A stretch of 64,000 nucleotides of DNA from Puffinus mauretanicus (Eukaryota; Chordata; Aves; Procellariiformes; Procellariidae), in the NCBI GenBank assembly GCA_023333565.1, contig JAJKFH010003305.1, positions 310,001 through 374,000 of the forward strand, read 5' to 3'. This document shows, piece after piece, positions 1 through 62,100 of the stretch; the first letter of the stretch is position 1; each line of letters begins with the position of its first letter. Made by a program: the position numbers and the translations under genes. Below the pieces are notes generated by a model. It was not told the DNA's origin, did no database searches, and saw only the letters and a program-made list of their open reading frames with translations.

Positions 1-51213
<51,213 letters not shown>

Positions 51214-51389
51214 GGCGGCCGCGCAGGGCTCGGGCCTTGCCCCGGCCCCACGGCACAGCAGGGCCAGGGGGCTGCTCGCCAGCAGCCGAGAGAAAAGCCG
51301 AGCTCCTGCCGGAGGGGGGGAAAGGGGACGCGACGGGGCTGGCGACCGGGGATCAGCCCCAACCGCCCACTGCCGGGACGGGTGGAAGG

Positions 51390-51397
51390 CGGAAGTG
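51390..51397 (+). promoter_or_regulatory. ETS/GABP-type site
   Basis: CGGAAGTG, the core bound by GABP and related ETS factors, about 180 bases upstream of the FIG4 ATG. ETS sites are enriched in bidirectional promoters (established knowledge). Confidence 0.65.
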
Positions 51398-51410
51398 CCG
51401 GCACGCCACC

Positions 51411-51420
51411 GCGCAGGCGC
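51411..51420 (+). promoter_or_regulatory. NRF1-like site 1
   Basis: GCGCAGGCGC, one base from the classic GCGCATGCGC. It is the exact reverse complement of the second site at 51443-51452. Confidence 0.6.
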
Positions 51421-51442
51421 GCCCACGGACGAGGGAGAGAGA

Positions 51443-51452
51443 GCGCCTGCGC
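51443..51452 (-). promoter_or_regulatory. NRF1-like site 2 (mirror copy)
   Basis: GCGCCTGCGC, the reverse complement of site 1, with 22 bases between them. Confidence 0.6.
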
Positions 51453-51472
51453 CGCCGCCTGAGGGGCGTCAC

Positions 51473-51477
51473 ATTGG
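51473..51477 (-). promoter_or_regulatory. Inverted CCAAT box
   Basis: ATTGG, that is CCAAT on the FIG4 strand, about 260 bases upstream of the FIG4 ATG and about 350 bases upstream of the AK9 exon 1 donor. Candidate NF-Y site. Confidence 0.5.
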
Positions 51478-51719
51478 CCCCTCAGCAGTGCGGCTCCCGG
51501 CGCGGCGGGGGCGGGTCGCCGGGGCTAGGCGAGGCGGCAGCGCCGTCAGCCGCTGCTCCCGCCGGGCCCCGCTCGTTGCGGGCAGGTCCGCCTACAGGGT
51601 CAGCACCAGGAACAGCTCCGAAGTCCCGCCCCGCCCTGCTGCCCGCGGGAGCGCCGGCCGCGCCTCCCTGCGCGGGGTGGGGGTCTCCGCCTTCATCCTC
51701 CTCCCGAGGGGGCGGTGCT

Positions 51720-51824
51720 CTTCGGTTGCCCGGGTTACGGGGGTACACAAGCCGGTGGCGGCGGGGTGCGCGCGGCGGCCGTTGCGCCTCTCACTCTGCC
51801 CCCTCCCCCCGCACTTCGCTCAAC
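51720..51824 (+). other. AK9: AK9 exon 1 (noncoding 5'UTR, left end approximate)
   Basis: A strong donor GTAAGT at 51825 follows CGCTCAAC inside the CpG island on the AK9 strand, and the next exon has its acceptor at 53013-53014. This fits a noncoding first exon. The transcription start is not visible in the sequence, so the left edge is a guess. Confidence 0.5.
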
Positions 51825-53014
51825 GTAAGTGACCCCCCGCGCCCCCCGCCCCGTCCCTGAGGGGCGCCGACCCGGGGGACCCCTTTGCGCTGCCGGTCAG
51901 GGGCGTGCTGGCGGGGCTGGGGAGAAACAAGGCCCTGCCAGGCATTTAGTCGGGGTGGGGGGTCTGGTTTATTTCTTTGGTTTGGTTGGGGTGGTTATCG
52001 TAATTAGGAAATTGCCCCTTAATCGTAAAGGTTTGGGAAGGAGTGAAACCGCTGGAAACGCCTGGTGAAGTTCAGCCAGTGAGTGTCCGTGGGAGAAATG
52101 GAGGGTTGGTTTGTGTGTGATGTTTTTTTTAATATTAAAATACTGACCCTATCGTTCAGAAGGTCTTATTCTGAAAGTGTCAGAATGTTTCAGTTTGATG
52201 TTTCAAAACAAACTTTTTCAGATTTTCATCCTGAAGTAGATTTTTTTAATTTAAAAATGTCAGGGGGAAGCGGGGATAAAGAAAGCGAGGTTTTGTTTTG
52301 CCTTCTTCAAACCATACTTCATCAATCACCTCACGTTTTTGGACTCCATGTGTTTGAAAGGCCCACCCAAATTTTGCTCCAGCTTACCTTAATTAGAAAC
52401 TTGTTTCTGTTTCGCTTTGTTGCATAGCGCTGGATGTGCGATCCCATGCAGTCCAGGAAGAGCTGGGATTTATGAGAGGAAGAGCTGGGATTTATGAGAG
52501 GAACAGATCATGAACCATGATTTAATTCTGCAAAGCCTTATTCGTGTACCTAGCAGTGGACACAGCAAGTAGTTCCATTGACCATGATGGGGCTCTTCTG
52601 TGTCTGAAGCTCACAAGTGAAGGTCTTAGCAGGGCCATGGTCCATTTCAGGGACCAGAGAGAAGTTACAACTGTGTGGTAATTGGAACAGGAAGGTAAAG
52701 GCAATGAAAAAACTACAGGCTGTTTAAAAAAGAGCTACAGGCGGTTTGAGAGCAGGACGAAGTCATTATCAACATCCGTGTAGTTGCAGCTGGGGATTGG
52801 GGATTCCGACAATCCCTTATTTTTCGAAAGCGACTCTTCTCTTAGTAATGGGTGCATTGTGTATGTTCGCTAAATGCTTTTTCTTCTTACAACAGCTTTT
52901 GTTACAACGCGATTCGCCTTGTATCACATTATTATTCAGTTCCACTTTTAAGTATGTGTCATTTTACACATATGTAAGCTACTGTATTTTATAACAAGCT
53001 TTTTTTTCTCCCAG
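51825..53014 (+). other. AK9: AK9 intron 1
   Basis: Begins in the CpG island, then becomes AT-rich. It holds a 22-bp tandem duplication at about 52456-52499. The region 52520-52740 looks like degraded repeat sequence that I could not assign. Confidence 0.75.
52456..52499. repeat. 22-bp tandem duplication
   Basis: Two identical copies of a unit containing GAAGAGCTGGGATTTATGAG, directly adjacent. Confidence 0.9.
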
Positions 53015-53028
53015 TCTTCGATAATTTT

Positions 53029-53145
53029 ATGGCTTCACAAGAGGAAAAACAAGCTCAGCCCTTTGCAGACATCTTTGATGAAGATGAAGCTGAAAAATCC
53101 TTTCTGTTGTCCAAGCCCACTTGCTTAATTATCCTTGGAAAGCCA
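53029..53145 (+). CDS. AK9: AK9 exon 2, first coding exon
   Basis: Residues 1-39; the exon itself begins at 53015 after TTCTCCCAG, giving 14 bases of 5'UTR. PFADIFDEDEAEKSFLLSKP matches mammalian AK9. It ends at GKP, inside the P-loop, in phase 0 before GTAAGA. Confidence 0.93.
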
Positions 53146-56100
53146 GTAAGATGTCTGATAGAAGTTTTCTCTTCAGATGTTCTGCTAACAATTTTGCTTT
53201 TCCTTTCAAAACATTAGTTTAGTGACGCTGCCAAAAAGATCAAAGACCTACTTTTTCATCTTTTCCACTTTGCAAGTCCTGCAGAGTGTGGTAAAGATTC
53301 TGATCTCATTTAATGAGGCCAATTTTTGGCCTGAGTGACCAGTCAATTACATTTAGAAGCTTTAGTACTGTAATTAAAAGTCACATGTTGCTCAAAAAGT
53401 TTTTTCTCTTTTCACATTGGCAACCGGATTGTTTTTATGTTATTTCAGTATTCTAACTTCTAAAAAACTTGACAAATTAAAGACATAAATAGGCATAAAA
53501 GAACCTTCAGGTTAATGTACTGACTTACAGACATGCAATGAGATATTAAATATTTTAACTTTAATATTAAAACTTTGACGTAACTATATGTCATATATTT
53601 GGGAATAACTGAAAGCCACTGAGGTGTCCTGATAAGGAGATTTGTACGATATTTTAACTATAATTCAAGGTCTCTCTTTTTCTCAAATAGTTTGTGGCCT
53701 CCTTTACTTAGGAAAATTTGATGTTTTGTAATCCTAGACTTCTCAGATTTCTTTTTCCCAAATGTAGGAGACTGTATGGGTGGTTTTACATTAGTGCCTT
53801 AGTTTGCTGAAGGGGGTTCTTTTTTGGTGCAAGTTTGCCTTATGTCTATACTGAATCTGGTATGTGCGTAAACACACCACTGGTGCCCTGAAAGGTGCTT
53901 TCCTCTTGAACGTTGCAGTTGCCCATGAAAGGTGCCTTCAGAGCACCCCACTTCCACTGTGAACACAAGGTCCTCTAGCAGCTTGCCCTCTGCATTTTTG
54001 TGTGATTCCGTTAGGTACCACAACAGAGTCTGAAATGACTGTATGGAAATCTGCTTTGCGCTGCCTAGCAAGTAGAGGTAAATGGTGTGTACCTAGAACT
54101 GGGAACCAACCCAAACTTCAGTGCCAGCTGACCCACCAAATCAAGCCCCAAATCAATGCCATAGTGCTAAGATAAAGCTACATTTCCTTTCTTGAAAGAC
54201 TTTTACCAGGCTGGAAGGCTCCCAGTCCCTAGTGTTTGCACAGGTCTGCATCCTTTCTTACTCTTTGGCTCCAGTTGCTGGGTAATGCTTGGCTGCAAAT
54301 CTTTACATCTGACCACACTGAGAAAGGAGGCAGGGTGGTGTTCTGCAAGTGGATAAGATGCGAACATCACTGCGAGACTATATAAGGTGATAGCCAACAA
54401 GTGTGCCTTATGGTCAGCATTAGACCTGAAAGAGTATGTTCAGCTCAGTAGAAAACTACAGTGGACTGGCTTGCCTAGTTTTAAACAAATGAGAAATTCT
54501 TAACCTTACATGAAAAAGGTAACTCTACATTTTTATAGACCAAACCAGCATAAAATACTCATGGAAAGAGAATGCAAAAACATATGAGAAATAGATATTC
54601 TCATCTGAAATCATTGCCTTCAGTAAATGCTTGATATTAAAAATGTTAACAAAGGGTTGAAATTGCACAGGCCTGGCCAAGAGGGCAGGGAATTAAATAT
54701 TCTGTTTTTATCATAATATCTTTTATTTATATGGCTGATGTGTAGAGCATCTATCTTATTTAAGATATTTCTTTTAAGTTAAAAACATAGTGCCATTAAA
54801 GCAAAACCAAATACATATATTCTCATCACACCTGTAAGGTGTAAGGTATGAGTAGGCTGGAGTGTTTGCTGATATGCTGTTAACTGGGAATGTGATTTAT
54901 TTGTGGTTTTTACTACTTTTTAATCACAAAACTTACCTAGGGCAAACAGACTGTCAAAAAAGGTCTTCTTGTATGCCCTTGAAAAAAGGGCATAATCCTA
55001 AGTGTGGAAGATGCTGAGTTTTGCAAAATCCCATTCAAGTAGCCGTACTCGTAGAGGCCTCGTTACTCTTGGTTATGTTGGTTCCTCAGGATTAATGTAA
55101 GTGACAAGTATAAACATTTTGTCAGCATTTAAACCAGATTTGTGGACTAACAAGGGCAGTTTTTACTTATTCATTGTTTTAGTCAACGAATACTATGCCT
55201 ATGTATCTTACTCAGAAACGGCTGAACAGGTTTGCGTCATAATTTGCTTTGAGATGAAGATAATAAATTTCAGTCCTAAGGAGTTTCTCATAGGCATTTA
55301 TGGGCAAATCATAGCTGAGTTTTAGATAGAGTTACTCAGAAACAAAGTCAGTACAATTACTTTGGAAATAATTAACTGCAAACGACAATAACAGTATGTT
55401 AGCAATGCTAGGTAGTATAAAATAGAGGATGGTACTAAAAAGTGTTTGTGTTTACCCAGTGCAAAATTCAGAGGCCCTAATGCTGATGGTCGCTTTTAAT
55501 TGTTTGTATCATATGAAAATATATTCTTTATTGTGTAATATGTTTGGGGTTTTTTCCTTCTGCCTTTTTTTCTTTTAAATGTGTATTTTTCATTTTAAGG
55601 GTTCTGGAAAGAAAACATTAGCTAGAAAACTAGCACAAATATGGAAATGCATTTTGATCGAAGGTAAACATACACTATATTTGAAACATTGCATTGGCTT
55701 CGTGATATCTTTTGGTTTAGAATATCCTTGTTCCCTGTAATTCAAAATGACATGTTTCTGATTGCAGTAAAGACTACTGACAAGGACCAAGTAACCATTT
55801 TGCCAGGAATTCAATTGCTGAAAAATGGCCTTTTAGTTACAGAGGGGCTTAGAAAATCACCTTTTTTTTTTTTTTTTTTTCCCCCAGAAGGGAATACACA
55901 TAATAATCAAGTTGTATTCCTAATCCTGTAAGGTGATTCATGTGACTTCTTGTTCACATGGAGGCAACTCATTCAACTCCAGAGAGCACAGAGATTTTCC
56001 ACTACAGACTATGGAAGAATAGGAGGATCTTTCCTTTCTGTTTGTGCAATGCCTAATACAAGGGCGGTGTACTCCAGGAAACAGAAGCGTAGCCTTTGAA

Positions 56101-59100
56101 TCAGTATAAGTAATAATGGAAGGAATGGGAGCCAGCACTTTCAAATTTCTAAAACAAAAATATCCGATGGCTTATTTCAGAAGATGTAGTTAATTTCTCG
56201 CACCATGCATTTACCTGAATACAAGATATCATTTCATTGTCTAAGCTATCGAGCTCCATTTCTGACAGTCCCTCTCATCAAAGATTTTCGAAGGACTGTA
56301 GAGTAAAATCTGTTGCTTACAACATTATCTTATTCCCTATCAACACATTGATTTTTTTTTTTCATTTCGAGGCATTTCAGCAAAAAAATAATTAAGTCTC
56401 TGGCAATTTTCTTTTATACTACTTTTGTCAGCAGTAACTAAAACAAATCAAAAATCTGTGATTTTTTTAAAGCCCTGGTAATATTTTTGTATCTGTGACA
56501 TTATAATTCACAAATCTTGATTCATTCACTTAAGTTTTATGAAAAAAGAACACTCTTCCACAAAATTTGTCCACCAGTTTGTCCTACCTTACTATTTGAA
56601 GTAATAACCTTAATTATGAAGCAATTTCTTGAGTGCCTCTGATTTTATGGTGTTTATGTGGACAGTTGTTCTGATTATGAACTAACTCTTTATATATCAA
56701 TTTTCATTACATTTTTTCTTTTAAATGTGCCCCCTAGTATTTTTTATTGTTCTAATAAAAGCCCTCTAGTGGACGGTGTAACACTTCATATTCCTGTGAA
56801 CAGGCTTGTTTATCAAATGAAGTATCTTTATCTTATGTTGAAGATTTGGAATTATAATATGGTAAAATTCAGTTTTAATAAAGTGCTTTTTTGACTTATG
56901 TAAATAGAGAAGTTTTAACTCATAGGATTGTCTAACAAAAAATTAATACCTAGTCCAAACATAAATCAGACCAAAATCGGAAGAGACCTTAGGAATGTAC
57001 TTAAGCCAATCCACACTGTTTGAATGTACTTAAACCACTACTGACAAATGTCTATCAAATTTGTTTTTAAAAATCTCTAGGCAGTCTATTTCTGTAACAC
57101 AGTCTTTGCCATTAGAAAGTTTTTCTTAACGACTGATGTAAATCTCACTTACTGCAGTTTTATGCCTTACTTCTAGTAGATTCAGAGGATTATTCTTTTC
57201 TTCTTTTGCTCATGATATTTCTTTTAATCTTCTTTTGTCTAGTGTACCCATACATGTGTACACACACACATTCCTTCAACTTTTGCTAGTAGGTTTTTTT
57301 TTCATTTTCCACATCAAAATAGAAAGAAACAAAGACATTCAACATACAGAAATATGAATAATATAGCTCAGAAAGGACCTCCAGAGGTCATTGAATCCAA
57401 CCTTCCACTCAAAGCAGGGTCAACTAGAGAAGGTTGCTCAGGGCTGTGTCCAGTTGAGTCTGGAATATCTCCAAGGATGGAGACTCCATCACCTCTCTGG
57501 GCAACACTTTCCAATGTTTGACCACCTTCATGATGAAAAATTGCTTCCTAATTACCCTGTTGGAATTTCTCATGTTCCTACCTGTGTCTGTTGCTTCCTG
57601 TCCTATCTGCACTTCTGTGAAGACAGTGGTTCTGTCTTTGTGCTTTCCCATTAAGTAGTTTTAGACAGCAGTAAGAGCTGTCCTGTTTTCTCCAGGCTGA
57701 ACAAGTCCAGTTCTTCTGGCTTCTCCTAGTACGTTCAAGACTTTTAATCATCTTGGTGCCCTCCACTGGGCTCACTCCAATGTCTCAATATCTGTCCTGC
57801 GCTGTGTTATTTATTTTAAAAATAATCAAAGCTAGAGAATTATTAAATAGGAAAGGAGTTCACAGTCTTTTTAATTTGACAAAATACTTTCTATCCATTT
57901 ATCCAATGAATAGGTCAATACACATAAATAAAACAGGGCCAGGGTACACGTACAGCACTGATTTTCAGTTGTCTGTGTTGTTTGTTAATACATTCCCTGT
58001 CTCAGTTTGGGCCCATGGCAAATAATGCTTTCCCAAACACCCATTCATAGTATGAAGAATAGTATGCGAGACAGTCATCATTACTGGTAGGAGCAGTTTG
58101 AGAACAGCCACTATGTTCTGGGGGGAAAGATTTTGGCTGTATAGGTATGAGCCAGCTGGCTTCAGGACCTTTCCCTGGCCTGGTTTATTAATAATATAGA
58201 TGTAGCCTTAAGGGTCATTCTTGAAAACCTTTGTGAGTGTCTGCTTATTTCAATGGTATAGAAGTGTGAAAGACTTCCAGGATTATTCTGCTATGATGTC
58301 ACTTGTCCATAAAGACAGAGGGCAGGCTTTTGAATTTGATGGGTGTCAAATTTAGTATTTATTTAATTTTAGATAATTAGACTATATAAGGAGTAGGTTT
58401 TTAAGGGCTTTTTAAAAAGCCCTCAAAGCCCTTTTTTAAAAGCCCTTTAGACACACAACTGTTTTTGTGTGTCTAAAGAATTCTTTTTCTAAAACTTGCT
58501 TTTAAAATTTGGGAACTGTTTGAGCTCAAATACTTATCTCTGGATTACACAGCAGTAATGCTAATTTGATATAAATCAGTAGTTAAAATAATCCTGCAAG
58601 GCTGCTGTTGTGCATTCGTCTGTAGTATGTATAGGGCTAAACTGTAGGGAAAAACATCTACCCAGACATTGCCAGAAGGCACCAAGTTCTGGATGGACAA
58701 AATATAATAATAGCCCTAAATATAATGGCTGTTCATTCAAAAATGGTCTGGTTGCTTGCAGCACAAATACACACTTATATGTGCATGTGTGAATGTATGT
58801 ATCTCTGCATGTACATGTCTGTATATAAAATACTTTTTATTAGTTATTTTAATTTTATTCTGTCTGATGTGCTTTCTCAGCTTTGGAAGTAATTCAAACG
58901 AATATTCATGAAGAAACAGAATATGGGCTTAAGGTAAAGGTCTAATCTTCTAGTAAGTTTTGTTGCATTCTTGACAAATACATATTATATAAGACTATGT
59001 TTTGCATTTTATCTTAGTGTCAAGAATTGCTTTTTAAAGGTCAAAGTATTTCTGAAGAACTGGTTACAGAAATGATTCTGAAAAAGATTGAGTCACCAGA

Positions 59101-62100
59101 AGTTGCTCATTTTGGTAAGTATATTTATAGCCTAAAGTTCTTAGAATGAGCTAGCTATAATTTTGACACACTTTGCATCCATTACCGCTCAAATATAATT
59201 TATTTTGTATTAGACGGGGTAGCAGCTTTTCTTGTGCCCCTCAGGTTGTGGAATATCCATAAACTGAGAGTGTATTTAGGGGTTAATCCACCAATAAGGG
59301 AGATCAGAAAGTGTCATACCAATCCTATGTTGTGTTAATTTTGAGAAAATGAATTTGCCCCAAATTTTAAGTGTTGCTATGACTCTCATTTGACAATATT
59401 ATCTGGTTAGAAAAGTTTTAGGATTTAAAATACAGATTTTTTTTTGCTTGAATACTTCTATAACAACAACAACAACAACAAACCACCAGCAAAAATATTT
59501 TAAACATTTAAAATAATGAAAAAGAAGGAAAACAGATTATTTAAAATGCAAAGTATTACCGTCTTTTTTTTTTTTCTTACAACATTGTTTATTCCCTTTG
59601 CATTTTGTCAGTTAGAGTAAGTTAGATGAGAATAGTATTGGTAGTGGTAATAATTCTTCTTTTTGAGGAAAGATTATGTTAATTGAAGCTGTTAAGATTA
59701 GTGCTGCAGATCTTGCTAGAGTCTGAACCTTCTTTCCTGAAGAGAAAACAGATATACTGCTAAGTGAAAAGAAAGTAAAAGAAAATGTAGTTTCTTTTTC
59801 TGATGCTGACTTTTATTTGAAATTCCCATTATAGGCGAGAGACAGGTATAGTGCCAAGAAAATGTTACGTTTCTACTGCTCTGAAAACTAGCACACTTCT
59901 ATAAGCTTTCAGTTGCAATGGTTTTTGTTCCCTCTCTAGTCCAAGACTCAACAGTTTTGCAACTGATGCAGCCTCACCTGGTGAAACCAGGCTTTTAAAA
60001 CAGTAGGCAAAAGACAGAGAAATAGGAAAGAAATTTAAAAAAGGAGATGACAAGGAAACAAAACTTTGAGGGAAGAAGTAGCAGCAGAAATGCCAGTCTC
60101 TTAATCCATATGTCAGGACTTTAATAAAAGCCTGAAGAGATGTCTGTGTTATCTGAGTTCCCCTCTTTGAGTCAGTCTGATGATGAATGACTAAGATGTG
60201 TGTATCACAGAGGACCACAGAGATCCTAGAGACTGTAGACATGACTATAAAGTTGATTCTTGTAGCCAAACCATTTTCTGCATTACAGATGCCAAAAGTA
60301 GCAAGGAATAGAATAACCTACATCCTCACTATTTTTCCTACCAACTACAGCTCATCTCCAAAACCAATTTTTCTTAAGTGTTTTCTAGTTCTAATCACTT
60401 TTTGTTTAGCAACTATCTTAATATAATCCTTGGAAAGCTTAAATAGGCTTTCAGCAGGAACTAATCAGTCAGTTGGCTATTAATTATTCATTAAAGATTT
60501 TAGAAATAGTGTTGTATGAGAGGCTGAGTTTTTTACTTTTAACTTTTGTTTTTAACATTGTAAAATACAAGTTTCTAAACAGTACACGCAATAAGGGATT
60601 CTGTTCAATTATATTCTTCCAACTTAAATAATAAACACATATTATGTTGGAGACTGATGTGTCAGAGGTAAAAACATATATTTTTTTTTTTTTACTTCTG
60701 AAGGAGGTCAGATACGAAGCTTCTAAGCTATTTCTTGAAATAAGCAGTATCTCTTTGTAAAATAACATAGGCACTGAAGGATTGGAAAATAACAAGCATA
60801 CTTGTATTTTAGGGTATTGTAGGTAAGAAAATATAGAATTATAACCTCTACGTAGCTGACATGCTTGCTTTTTTTTTTTTCAATAGAGCAAGAAAACAAC
60901 CAGAAGTTCATATCTGGTTAACCTAAATAATATTTGCAAAGGAAAAATCTATGGCATTATCAGAAGGGAAAACTGCTCAATTAGCACGATTTAAATCAAG
61001 TCAGGACCAAAGTTGTTTATTGATTTATTTATGGCAAGTAATTAACTGGCAATCAGTGAACTGGCGGTCAGTGAAGAGCTTCAGTATCAGCTACACAACA
61101 GACAAACCACAGTACTAGGAACTTGCCAAATACCAATAAGCACCTTCAAATTTCTAAACACCCTCCTAAAACTAATTCCAAAGAGTGTACTCAAACTTGC
61201 ATGGTTGTGCATGCAAACCCTCTCTCAAAGATGGGTGGAAGTTACAAGCACACATTCCCTTTTCTCAGAATGCATGTTCACATATTTAAGCACACTTTCT
61301 GTTGGAAATGTGAGTGCCTAGCTTTGTCTGTCTAGCATTTCCTACAATCTACACATCAGTGAGAAAGCTCCACACAAGGTCATATACGCACACTGGAGGT
61401 GTGGGTCACTACTTGTGTAACCCTGTTCTGTCAGTCCAGTAGTTGAAATGCACGTTACTCGCAGCATCCAATGGAGATGGCCTAGACAGAAGGTTGTAGT
61501 GCTGGCACGTCAAACCTGGTTTGGCTGCTGTTCTTTTACCTTGTTCCCACTATAAGGTGTCTTTCCATCACTAATGTTAATGTTAATGCTTCTTTAATAT
61601 TTCTTTTCAAGATTACTCCTTCTCTCCTCAAAAGTTTCTTGGTAATACCCTGGTTACTATTTGATCTGGCTGATAGTTGTCTTAGGTAAACTTCATCATT
61701 GTTAGTCTCCCCACAACATTATCCATTTGGGGCCTCTCAGAGAACAAACAGTTGGGGATAATCTTTTCCCATATTACGCTCCCATTCCTCTCACATCAGC
61801 TGTTGTTATCCAGGATGTGTTGATAAGCAGAGGCTGTGCAGACTCCCCACATCTCACTACCAGTTAGAATTCTCTGAAGGTATCAACAACTTAGAATCCA
61901 GGATTTTAATTTCCTAGAGGAATGACTATACATTATGCTCTCTCTTGCTTATCCTCTTCTATAAATTTTGCATCTATGGATAGTAGCTCCCCAAAGAAGG
62001 AGTCATCTTCAGTCCTAATACCTCTTGCAAAGACTGCTGCTATGTTTTTGTGCTGCATATACTTGCGTTTAAATGTTATCATATAAAATTCTAAGCATTT

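Larger units (their letters stand above)
55664..58880 (+). other. AK9: AK9 intron 3
   Basis: Contains a T-run ending in a decoy acceptor (55862-55886), two CR1 remnants (56970-57240 and 57354-57800) and the palindrome-hairpin complex (58404-58478). Confidence 0.8.
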
